Shown here piece by piece: positions 34,289-42,401 of a stretch of DNA of 64,000 nt. Every line of letters starts with the position of its first letter. The first letter of the stretch is position 1. The notes beneath the pieces are model-generated. The model worked only from the letters and a program-made list of their open reading frames with translations, was not told the DNA's origin and did no database searches. Made by a program: the position numbers and the translations under genes. Source of the DNA: JAFGIN01 sp050301235 (GTDB lineage Bacteria; Fibrobacterota; Chitinivibrionia; Chitinivibrionales; Chitinispirillaceae); assembly GCA_050301235.1 (NCBI GenBank), contig JBNKZD010000276.1, forward strand, positions 1 to 64,000, read 5' to 3'.

Positions 34289-34639
34289 TTAAATACTGTT
34301 AATCTCATCATCATCAGCTGCAGATGTCTCTTTTTTCTTCGCAGCTTCCTGAACTTCTTTAATTTTAGCATCTATCTCAGAGAGCTCCTCACGTAATGCG
34401 ATTACATTCTCAACCGACTTTTTCACAGAGAGGTCACCGGCAACATCACTTCCCTTGCCTTCTTCAATGAGATCAAAAACACGTTCACCAATATCGGCAT
34501 AATTCCGTTCAATTTTACGTTTCGCCGCTATTTCCTCAATTTTCAGCTTCCCTATTTTGCTGAACTCCTCAATTTTTTCCATTGAAACTGAAGCACCATC
34601 ACGTAGCCCTTTTTTGATTTTTTCCCACATTGTGTCCAT
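34289..34639 (-). CDS. Small coiled-coil protein, unknown function
   Basis: A 116-residue soluble protein rich in lysine and glutamate with continuous helical heptads (KIEEFSKIGKLKIEEIAAKR, ALREELSEIDAKIKEVQEAA). No signal peptide, membrane segment or catalytic motif is visible. Its ATG is preceded by AAGGAGT. It is six bases upstream of the M23 peptidase gene, so a role in envelope or division biology is possible but only by association. The early part resembles small YtxH- or zinc-ribbon-linked helical proteins in general style. Confidence 0.7.
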   Translation of the reverse strand: MDTMWEKIKKGLRDGASVSMEKIEEFSKIGKLKIEEIAAKRKIERNYADIGERVFDLIEEGKGSDVAGDLSVKKSVENVIALREELSEIDAKIKEVQEAAKKKETSAADDDEINSI

Positions 34640-34917
34640 TTTGAGACTCCTTCAGTAGTTAAAATGTATGAATGTTTCTGAGATTTAATATCTATCACTT
34701 ATATAATATGATTTCGGTACAAGAAATGAACCATAAAATATTCTCAAAACAGTAAAAATAAATGATTTGTGGGCAGAGTTGGGATATTATATACCGTACA
34801 CATAAAGGATTACAGTTATAGATGAAAAAGCTAGCTTACTCCAGTTACAAAGTGTATTTTATTTATATAATAATGTAATTAAAGGGTTCTTATACTACAA
34901 ATTAAGTGAGAAGATTT

Positions 34918-36522
34918 ATGAAAACAATTACAAAATCGGTTGCATGTAAAAATTTTCTTTTACATAAAAGGTCAGATGATCATCGAAATATTCATATAGT
35001 GTCTTCACTTTATTCCTGGTACATTAAAACTGTAGTACTCACACTGATTTTACCTGCACTTATTTTATTGTGTTTAAATAATCCGATTCTTGCAAATTCA
35101 GATTCTACAAAGCACTGGGTTGGCACCTGGGCTGCTGCTCCATATGAAGCCGGATCCAACACTCCACCTGTTACACTTACCAATAATACACTACGCCAGA
35201 TTGTCCGGGTATCGATTGGTGGCGATACATTGCGATTAAAGTTCTCAAACATTACTTTTTCGAAATCAATCACATTAAACTCCGTAAACATCGCTGTATC
35301 TCCGGATGGCACCAAAAGTCCAGTAACCGCTTCTACTATCAAAGAACTTAAATTTAAAGGAAATTCATCGGTTACGATAAATGCCAAATCAGAAGTCTAC
35401 TCTGATCCAGTTGCGTTTGATTTAAAACCAAACATTAGACTTGCAATCACAACATACTATGGTCAGTGTGAAACATCATCAACCATGACACACCACTATG
35501 GTTCACGTACCGATTCGTATATTCTTACCGGTAATAAAGCCACAGATGCGACTTTCAGTGGCGCTACTGTGGTTGAGCGCTGGTATACAATTGCAGGAAT
35601 CGACGTTCTCGCTCCAAAAAATACTGCATCAGTTGCAATTATTGGAAACTCCATTACCGATGGGTATGGTTTACATGGTGGACTACAGAACCGCTGGACG
35701 GATGCATTTTCTGAAAAACTGTTAAAAAATCCTGGTACTTCTCAAATTGGCGTACTTAACTTAGGAATCGGAGCAACGTTGATAACCGGAGCATCCAATG
35801 GTGCAAAATCAGGAGTTGACAGGTTTGATCATGATGTTTTACAGCAATCAGGAATCAAGGATGTCATTATTTTTTATGGCATCAACGACATTGGTGCAAA
35901 TGTATCTGCAACCACAATCATAAACGGACTTAAATCAATGGCAACAGCTACTCATACCAAAGGACTTAAAGTATACGGAGCTACGATAACTCCGGTTAAT
36001 GGAAACAGCTACTACTCTTCTGCTCACGAAAAAACCCGTAGCGATGTTAACAAATGGATACGTACAGACCCGTCTCTTGATGGATTTTTTGATTTTGATA
36101 AAGTCATTCGAAACCCCAGTGATACAACAAAACTTCTGCAGCAATACAGTAACGACTGGCTCCATCCAAATGCAGCAGGTCTAAAAGCACTTGGAGAATC
36201 TATCGATACGAAGTATTTCGAAATTCCGGTTACAACTATTGACAATAAAAAAGCAGTTAATTTAACGCAAATACCTTTGGACGCAAGCCAGTCAAACGGT
36301 ACAGCAATAATCAATTTCAATCTTCCACAACAATCCTTTGTTTCATTAAAAGCGTTCTCGGTTGCAGGTAGAGAAATTGCTGAGATTGCAGGTGATAATT
36401 TTACCAAAGGAGCTCACTCAGTTAAGTATAAGCTTACCTATGGAGCAATTGGTATGTATGTAATTTCTCTGAAATGTAAAAACTACACAGAGAGTCGAAC
36501 AATTGTCTTTCAAGAGCGTTAG
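34918..36522 (+). CDS. Secreted SGNH/GDSL hydrolase with C-terminal sorting module
   Basis: 534 residues from the ATG at 34918; a GTG four codons earlier is less likely. A hydrophobic segment near 40-58 (VLTLILPALILLCL) is the signal or anchor after a basic lead. An N-terminal beta domain (HWVGTWAAAP, LRQIVRVSIGGD) typical of this SGNH subfamily precedes the catalytic part: Ser245 in GNSITDG, GIND near 320, and Asp413 and His416 in DWLHP. The C-terminal 90 residues form a type IX-like sorting module (FSVAGREIAEIAG, IGMYVISLKC). It probably removes acyl or acetyl groups from plant polysaccharide. It opens the esterase cluster. Confidence 0.88.
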   Translation: MKTITKSVACKNFLLHKRSDDHRNIHIVSSLYSWYIKTVVLTLILPALILLCLNNPILANSDSTKHWVGTWAAAPYEAGSNTPPVTLTNNTLRQIVRVSIGGDTLRLKFSNITFSKSITLNSVNIAVSPDGTKSPVTASTIKELKFKGNSSVTINAKSEVYSDPVAFDLKPNIRLAITTYYGQCETSSTMTHHYGSRTDSYILTGNKATDATFSGATVVERWYTIAGIDVLAPKNTASVAIIGNSITDGYGLHGGLQNRWTDAFSEKLLKNPGTSQIGVLNLGIGATLITGASNGAKSGVDRFDHDVLQQSGIKDVIIFYGINDIGANVSATTIINGLKSMATATHTKGLKVYGATITPVNGNSYYSSAHEKTRSDVNKWIRTDPSLDGFFDFDKVIRNPSDTTKLLQQYSNDWLHPNAAGLKALGESIDTKYFEIPVTTIDNKKAVNLTQIPLDASQSNGTAIINFNLPQQSFVSLKAFSVAGREIAEIAGDNFTKGAHSVKYKLTYGAIGMYVISLKCKNYTESRTIVFQER

Positions 36523-36540
36523 TTCATCAGGAATAAAGAA

Positions 36541-37080
36541 ATGCCTGTTCAGGGTTCAATTTTTAAGTTTATTGCTGAAATTTTCAAGCGGAATAACATT
36601 CAAGTTCTTCTCGTTGGAGGTTATGCTCTAAATGCTTACAAAGTGCAGCGAATGACTTTTGATATTGATTTTATTACTACAGCTGAAGGGTACGCTCGTA
36701 TTCAAAAGGATCTCGCATTTGCAGGATATGAAGTGTTTCACCAGAGTGATGCATTTGTTCAGCTTCGCGGAAATCAGCCAGGGTTGCGAGATCTTGACTT
36801 TTTATTAACTGACGAACAAACAATCTCGCGGTTGATTACAGATGGAACATCAACACAAATCGCAGGAGAAATATTCAAAGTTCCTTCTCCAATCCATCTC
36901 ATTGCAATGAAATTACATTCGATTTCAAGTAATAGCCAAAGAGAAATAAAAGATTCTCAAGACATTATTCAACTGATCAAAGCTTGCAATCTTGATCATG
37001 AAAGTAGTATAATTACAGAGCTGTTTAAAAAATACAACTTAATGAGTCTGTATGAAAAAAGTATCAAAAACTCCAAATAG
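36541..37080 (+). CDS. Nucleotidyltransferase of the AbiEii/DUF6036-like group
   Basis: A 179-residue protein with the minimal nucleotidyltransferase pattern: Gly26-Gly27 (VGGYAL), then Asp41 and Asp43 (FDIDF) and a third acidic pair at 84-86 (RDLDF). These are the residues used to bind metal and nucleotide in the toxin-type nucleotidyltransferases of the AbiEii/MNT superfamily. No transporter or signal peptide is present. It begins 18 bases after the SGNH esterase gene and overlaps a 66-residue gene by 29 bases. That arrangement is typical of a toxin-antitoxin or antiphage pair. The target (tRNA or protein) is unknown. The pair interrupts an esterase cluster. Confidence 0.8.
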   Translation: MPVQGSIFKFIAEIFKRNNIQVLLVGGYALNAYKVQRMTFDIDFITTAEGYARIQKDLAFAGYEVFHQSDAFVQLRGNQPGLRDLDFLLTDEQTISRLITDGTSTQIAGEIFKVPSPIHLIAMKLHSISSNSQREIKDSQDIIQLIKACNLDHESSIITELFKKYNLMSLYEKSIKNSK

Positions 37081-37252
37081 AACTCCTGACGTTAATTTCC
37101 CGGTTATCAAAAGCCCTATGCAGCCGCCATCAGTTCGCTCGATGGATGAAATCAATACGTGGATAGAACAGGATTATGAACTTTTTTTCGACCGTGCCGA
37201 GTATGAAAAAAGGAAAGTACTACTGTCTGTTTACAAACGTTTTGAATATTGA
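37052..37252 (+). CDS. Small partner protein of the nucleotidyltransferase
   Basis: A 66-residue protein starting inside the nucleotidyltransferase gene, so its translation is coupled. It is basic at the N-terminus and contains MDEINTWIEQDYELFFDR and YEKRKVLLSVYKRF. Small proteins with this acidic-then-basic helical layout accompany nucleotidyltransferases of this group. It might be the antitoxin or an adaptor, but this is inference. Its end overlaps the end of the CE12-like gene on the opposite strand by 33 bases. Confidence 0.7.
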   Translation: MKKVSKTPNRTPDVNFPVIKSPMQPPSVRSMDEINTWIEQDYELFFDRAEYEKRKVLLSVYKRFEY

Positions 37253-38521
37253 CACTGGTTTTTGATTATTTTCTGATACACGCAGCAGATAGGTTCCTTT
37301 TGACAAAAAACCTAAAGGTATTCGAATAGAACAATTTCTCAGTTCCGCATCAATAACTTTTGTCAAAAGCTTTTTTCCGGCCAGAGAATAGATATCAATC
37401 GACACCTTTGAAGAAACCTGGTTTATTATCAAGGTATTACCAGTATAATCGACTTCAAAATTCCGCGTTACCGGTATTTTTTCCACAGTTTCAGTTATTG
37501 GCTGATCAGTTGTTAATGTAATATCGGCTGCTTTCATATTAAACGTGTACAACGGGACTGTTGAAACTTTTTTTCCTGTTGACTCATACCAAGCGGTAAA
37601 TTTATCAGATGATGCAAGCCTGATTTTTATAGTGATAGATGTACTCTCCGGAAAAGTGTTTCCGCTCTCCGTAGCAGTACCAGTGACTGATTTACCTTTT
37701 ATAACATTAACCTTGAATTGTGGTTTGAGTAATGCCGCAAGTTTAGCCATATCAGCATTTGATTTCAACTCATTTATTCCCTCACAGACAAATTTTGCCA
37801 TAAAATTTGCCCCCATCTCCTGAAAATGGGTACCATCAGAAACACCATTTGGAAAATTCGGATACTCTTTAGCTTCCAATCCAAGGTAAATGAATTTTGC
37901 ACAATAATCAGCACCCATCCTTTTTTGCAGGGCAACCGATTTTTTCTCAAGATCAATAAATGGCACTTTAAGTTCATTGGCAACATTTAACATTGCACCA
38001 CGATAATTATTAGCTCCTTCACAGAACACTTCACGTACAGCACTCCCGTTCCATGCATTCATGTTCATAGGACTGACCAGCACAGGAATGGCACCTTTCG
38101 CACGGGATTCATTTACATACTTTCTCAAGTACTCTTTATAGGCAGTGGTATCTGTGTAACGCTCAGCTTTATTGTAATCCCTGTCGTTGTGACCGAATTG
38201 AATAAATACATACTCCCCTTTTTGCAGTGTGGGAACGATTTGAGCCCATCGCCCTTCCTGATAAAAACTCCGCGTGCTTCTCCCACCAATGGCTTTGTTA
38301 TTAATAACCACAGAACCAGAATTGAAAAACAGACCAATCACCTGCCCCCACCCGGTTTGTGGATAACTTGATGCAGCATAGTTACAGACTGTTGAGTCAC
38401 CTATGATAGTAATCCTCAAAGCAGTTTGTGCGTAAACAAGCGTTGAGACAACGGCAACAACAACCACTAGTACGAACCAGCGGTTTGGTCTGTATTTATT
38501 ATTTTTCATATTACTATGCAT
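37220..38521 (-). CDS. Secreted CE12-type rhamnogalacturonan acetylesterase
   Basis: A 433-residue protein with a signal peptide (about 13-32, ending VYAQT). The SGNH blocks are GDSTV near 37, IGGRSTRSF near 79 with the conserved Gly, QFGHND near 108 and DGTHF near 230 (catalytic Asp-His). This block order is that of carbohydrate esterase family 12, which deacetylates rhamnogalacturonan or xylan. The C-terminal 80 residues form a sorting-like module (YSLAGKKLLTKV, FLSKGTYLLRV). AGGAG four bases upstream supports the ATG at 38521. It precedes the sialate esterase-like gene's reading direction as part of the same cluster, convergent with the nucleotidyltransferase pair. Confidence 0.85.
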   Translation of the reverse strand: MHSNMKNNKYRPNRWFVLVVVVAVVSTLVYAQTALRITIIGDSTVCNYAASSYPQTGWGQVIGLFFNSGSVVINNKAIGGRSTRSFYQEGRWAQIVPTLQKGEYVFIQFGHNDRDYNKAERYTDTTAYKEYLRKYVNESRAKGAIPVLVSPMNMNAWNGSAVREVFCEGANNYRGAMLNVANELKVPFIDLEKKSVALQKRMGADYCAKFIYLGLEAKEYPNFPNGVSDGTHFQEMGANFMAKFVCEGINELKSNADMAKLAALLKPQFKVNVIKGKSVTGTATESGNTFPESTSITIKIRLASSDKFTAWYESTGKKVSTVPLYTFNMKAADITLTTDQPITETVEKIPVTRNFEVDYTGNTLIINQVSSKVSIDIYSLAGKKLLTKVIDAELRNCSIRIPLGFLSKGTYLLRVSENNQKPVSIFKTFVNRQ

Positions 38522-38536
38522 AAATCTCCTGATTTC

Positions 38537-40183
38537 TTATCTGCAAGCCACCGATATTTTCTGTGAAAAGGTACTTTTTTCTCCAATAAAAGTCATCAGG
38601 TAACACCCGGCTGGCATTCTATCCAGTGAAATATTTAAAGTGCTACTGCTTCGATCACGATCAAATGATTTTTCTAGTACAATCACACCATCAAGAGAAA
38701 AAAAACATACCCGACATTGACGTTCCTCCTGAGGAACAGAAATTGATATTGTATTTTTAACAAACCTGATGTTATTGATATTACCACAACGCGAACCTAT
38801 GTAAGTTGCAGTTTTGAATGTGTCTATTGGCAGTTGAGGCCCATCTGTTGTAAATGGCGAAGCCGGTAACCCTTCACTGTTTATCAGATTGCCTATAGGG
38901 TTCCCTCCATAAGAATAACGAACATTTGCAGGTTTTATAACAGATGAACTCGACACGGTAACTGTATCACCATGAATAACTGCATCAGCCCAGACATATT
39001 TGTTGTCAGTCCCGGCTATCGTAAAACCATTCAGTTTACTCCCGGATTTAGGTTTCATTGTACTGTTAAAGCATTTAAACCTGCAGTGAATCTTCGATCC
39101 ATCTATAATTTTTTCAACAAACAGTGGCCCTGAATACACCAGTGTTGATTCACCATACTCAAGCGCCCGTGCAGGAAGTGCAAGGCGTCTTCCCGCTTCC
39201 TGCTTATTACCGAAATGAAGGCTGTCTCCAAGATCAATAATTACAGTCAAAGCAGTGTTTTTCAATGCAAGTCCAAGTCGCTGTGCTTCCCGTATCACAG
39301 AAGATGTTGCATTTTCATTAGGGTCAGTCTGAACCGTTCCGTAATTTGCAAGTTGCACGATGTAAAATGGGAAATCACCCTGTCCCCAAATCTTTCTCCA
39401 CCCATTGATGAGCTGCCCCAGACGTTCTCTATAATACACCTGCAAACCATTGCTGCGGTCCTGCTCCCCCTGCATCCACAATGTTCCTCGAATGGTGTAC
39501 CCTTCGACTGGCTTTACCCATGATGAATACATCGTACCGGCAGAAGCATCAATTTTTGAAATTCCCGAATTCTGACTCAAAGTCTGTGGATCGAGCCAAC
39601 TCGCAATTGTCGTTCCACCAACGGCTGTTACAACCAGACCTACAGCAATATTACTTTTGAGTGCGGTAAGAATCTCCTTACCAAAAAAGAATCCAAGACA
39701 TGATAATTTGCCGATTTTATCTGCTGAAGTGCAGGTTTCCCAGGGACTATTGGTAACATTGCCCGGCTGCCGTGTTGTGAGAAAACGCAACAGCGGAAGT
39801 TTTGTACTGTTCATAATTGTGCTGTAATGCGGATAGTAGCTCACACGCGTATCCATGTTAGATTGACCGGCACACTGCCACACTTCACCAATATAAACAT
39901 CAGAAATGGTAATGGTATTCTGCCCTTTGATTGTCATGGTGTACGGTCCACCGGCCTCCATCGGGTCAAGAACAACACTCCAGGCACCATTCTTTGTAAC
40001 CGTAGTTTTCGATTGACCATTGCATTTCACAGTTACAGATTCATCATTGGCAGCACTTCCCCAGATCTTCACCTTGCTGTTCCTTTGCAGAACCATTGAA
40101 GTGGAGAAAACATTTGTAACTTTTACAGTGGCATGAGTCACACAAGTCATCAATGCGATTAAATATAACACGGCTAACTTCAT
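38537..40183 (-). CDS. Sialate O-acetylesterase-like carbohydrate esterase
   Basis: A 548-residue protein with a signal peptide (about 1-19). An N-terminal beta domain is followed by the SASA/DUF303 esterase pattern: GEVWQCAGQSNMD near 107-119 with the catalytic Ser, VGGTTIASWL and LWMQGEQDR near 235. An SGNH-type Asp-His pair is expected near 320-335 (DLGDSLHFG). The C-terminus carries the sorting-like module (FSLDGVIVLEKSF, MPAGCYLMTF). It probably removes acetyl from sugars of plant polymers rather than sialic acid. It ends 16 bases before the CE12-type gene start, so the two are co-transcribed. Confidence 0.85.
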   Translation of the reverse strand: MKLAVLYLIALMTCVTHATVKVTNVFSTSMVLQRNSKVKIWGSAANDESVTVKCNGQSKTTVTKNGAWSVVLDPMEAGGPYTMTIKGQNTITISDVYIGEVWQCAGQSNMDTRVSYYPHYSTIMNSTKLPLLRFLTTRQPGNVTNSPWETCTSADKIGKLSCLGFFFGKEILTALKSNIAVGLVVTAVGGTTIASWLDPQTLSQNSGISKIDASAGTMYSSWVKPVEGYTIRGTLWMQGEQDRSNGLQVYYRERLGQLINGWRKIWGQGDFPFYIVQLANYGTVQTDPNENATSSVIREAQRLGLALKNTALTVIIDLGDSLHFGNKQEAGRRLALPARALEYGESTLVYSGPLFVEKIIDGSKIHCRFKCFNSTMKPKSGSKLNGFTIAGTDNKYVWADAVIHGDTVTVSSSSVIKPANVRYSYGGNPIGNLINSEGLPASPFTTDGPQLPIDTFKTATYIGSRCGNINNIRFVKNTISISVPQEERQCRVCFFSLDGVIVLEKSFDRDRSSSTLNISLDRMPAGCYLMTFIGEKSTFSQKISVACR

Positions 40184-40376
40184 AATAAAATTGAGTAATC
40201 CTGTTTCATGTTTTCTTAAATGTGTTACCGACCATTATACCGTAATAATATACAGCAAAGAACTGAGTTCTGTGCAAAAATGTTTCGAATCTCTGATTAT
40301 TTAAAATATGCTGTAACATGTTGAATTATATCATATCAGAATTGAAGTTCAAATTCAAATATGATACTATTTAATC

Positions 40377-40556
40377 ATGAAACCAAATGAGCACTTCAGC
40401 AAAGTAATTCCAAATAAAAGCTACAGAATATTTTTCCTGATCGGATCTATCCATCTGATTCTGGCATACTGCCTCTGGTTTATACTTTTTATAACCAAAT
40501 GGTTTCCTTATGGTGTACTGGGAAGGATTAGAGATTGGCTTTACAGATTTTTTTAA
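40377..40556 (+). CDS. 59-residue membrane protein overlapping the next gene
   Basis: The frame from ATG 40377 to TAA 40556 gives a short protein with a basic start (MKPNEHFSKVIPNKSYR) and one long hydrophobic segment (FFLIGSIHLILAYCLWFILF), then a basic tail. Its stop lies inside the next gene, whose TTG start is at 40535, a 22-base overlap. The overlap, strong hydrophobic profile and basic flanks argue for a real gene. No family is recognised; a helper of the GT-C enzyme is possible. Confidence 0.55.
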   Translation: MKPNEHFSKVIPNKSYRIFFLIGSIHLILAYCLWFILFITKWFPYGVLGRIRDWLYRFF

Positions 40557-42307
40557 GCCTCATAACAACTTTCTGGGTTACGCTGGTATTTTATTCAACA
40601 GGTGATCTTCTCAGAAGAGTAACAGGGTACACCTGTTCAACCCTGTTAGAAAAGGTTGTGATACACACTTCGCTTGGTTTTGGAATTTCAGGCATTCTAA
40701 TCATGATCCTGAATTTCCTGAATATCGTTTCTCCGGCAAGCATCATACTACTACTGGCTATACCATCTCTTTTGTTTATAAAACGATGGACTAAATTGAT
40801 CTTCACCCTGAAAAACAGTATATTTCAATTCAGATATTCACAGCTTAACCTTTTTCTTCTCGTTCCGCTAACACTTCTGTTTTTCTATTTTCTCCGGTCA
40901 CTTCTTCCACCGTCAGGGTTCGATGCTCTCATGTATCATCTATCATGTGCACAACACTATCTTGACCATGGAGGATTTTACAATATCTTTTTCAATCCGC
41001 AGTCAGATTTTCCAATGTTAACAGAGATGAACTTTCAGATTGGCCTGGCAGTCCATAACGATCTTATCTGTCGTCAGATCAGCCTTCTTGGGGATTGTCT
41101 TGCTTGTGGTTCATTGCTTCTATTCTGCAGATACATACAACTCAGCCAGAAAGCATCAATTGTCGCAATCAGTCTCCTTCTCTCCATGCCTGTAATGATT
41201 GCATCAGTCAGCAGTTGCGATGTTGATCTTCCCCTTGCAGCGTGGATAGTACTTTCGGTGTATACACTGCTGCACATTGAAACGACATCACCTGCAAAGA
41301 AGTTTTTAATCCCTGCTTTTTTTGCAGGCATGGCAGTCAGTACGAAAATATTCGGTATTTTCGTTTTTCCGTTACTGCTGTTTATGATATTTTACAAAAA
41401 GAACTTTTTCATTAAAAATGTTCTGACTCTCTTACTAATTCCCAGTATCATTGGACTTCCCTGGTTTCTGAAAAGTTTTATTCACAAAGGAACTATTTTA
41501 TCAGTCAACAATTCACTTATTACCTCGCAGGGGCTGGGATTACCTATGGGTGTTGACACACGAAATTCAATTGTGGCTTTTGTGGTTAATATTTTTTTAC
41601 GGATTGCAGCTGCTCCCTGGACATTTTCTCTGATCCCTTCTCAACATCAGCAGGAAATGCTGGGACCGCTGTTTATAGCCCTTCTTCCATTTGCATTTTT
41701 GATAAAGTTACCGCTACGACTTAAAACCCTGCTTCAGTGCAGCGGTGTTTATCTCGCCTGTGTACTCCTTTTGGAGATATTCTATATCCCTGCGGGGGCG
41801 AGCATCCGCTATGTACTTGTAATTGCACTTTTCTGCATTCCTGTCTGTGTATTCATTGCAAAGGAGCTCAGTGAACACAACCGCACCTTACATTTAATGA
41901 TCATGTTAATAACTGCAGTACAGATATCACTTGGCTCGTTGCTTCTTATAAAGAGATATCACAAAGACTGGATCGCACTTCTCACGCTTAAAAACAGTAC
42001 AGAGTATTACGAAAGCATTCTCCCAGAGTATCCGGCAATTAGCTATATCAATAATTTGCCATCTGGTTCGAAAATTATGACAATATATAATTTCGACAAC
42101 TATCTGATAAAAAAACCATATATCTCTGCATATCGTCACTATACAGATAGAAGTGAGCTCATTGAAGACATTAAAAAGTATAGCATAACACACATTTTTT
42201 CCAACAACGTCCTCGATACAACCGGCAATGCAATCATTTATCCTGAACTATACACTAAAAAGGTTGTTTTTTCAAAAAACGGGTTTTATGTTTTTGAAAT
42301 TGAATGA
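40535..42307 (+). CDS. Multi-spanning GT-C glycosyltransferase, TTG start
   Basis: A 590-residue protein with at least ten membrane segments. The loop FDALMYHLSCAQHYLDHGG near 130 and VDLPLAAWIV and FFAGMAVSTKIFG near 245-270 are the marks of ArnT/PMT-like GT-C enzymes that use lipid-linked sugars outside the membrane. The frame has no ATG before the first helix; the TTG at 40535 has GGAAGG upstream and overlaps the small membrane gene, so it is the likely start. Common in envelopes with glycosylated surface structures. A hairpin at 42324-42344 follows the stop. The acceptor is unknown. Confidence 0.82.
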   Translation: MALQIFLSLITTFWVTLVFYSTGDLLRRVTGYTCSTLLEKVVIHTSLGFGISGILIMILNFLNIVSPASIILLLAIPSLLFIKRWTKLIFTLKNSIFQFRYSQLNLFLLVPLTLLFFYFLRSLLPPSGFDALMYHLSCAQHYLDHGGFYNIFFNPQSDFPMLTEMNFQIGLAVHNDLICRQISLLGDCLACGSLLLFCRYIQLSQKASIVAISLLLSMPVMIASVSSCDVDLPLAAWIVLSVYTLLHIETTSPAKKFLIPAFFAGMAVSTKIFGIFVFPLLLFMIFYKKNFFIKNVLTLLLIPSIIGLPWFLKSFIHKGTILSVNNSLITSQGLGLPMGVDTRNSIVAFVVNIFLRIAAAPWTFSLIPSQHQQEMLGPLFIALLPFAFLIKLPLRLKTLLQCSGVYLACVLLLEIFYIPAGASIRYVLVIALFCIPVCVFIAKELSEHNRTLHLMIMLITAVQISLGSLLLIKRYHKDWIALLTLKNSTEYYESILPEYPAISYINNLPSGSKIMTIYNFDNYLIKKPYISAYRHYTDRSELIEDIKKYSITHIFSNNVLDTTGNAIIYPELYTKKVVFSKNGFYVFEIE

Positions 42308-42323
42308 ATATTCAACTGGGTGA

Positions 42324-42344
42324 CCTGAACCAGTTCAGGCTTTT
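42324..42344 (+). terminator. Intrinsic terminator after the GT-C gene
   Basis: CCTGAA (42324-42329) pairs with TTCAGG (42334-42339) across CCAG, then C and TTTT follow. This stands 17 bases beyond the GT-C stop codon. The T tract is short, so the call is moderate. The same core word returns at 60869-60891. Confidence 0.5.
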
Positions 42345-42401
42345 AGAAATGTTCTTCCATCTGGATTCACTTTACTAATATTATGGACGCAATATCTCTT
42401 T

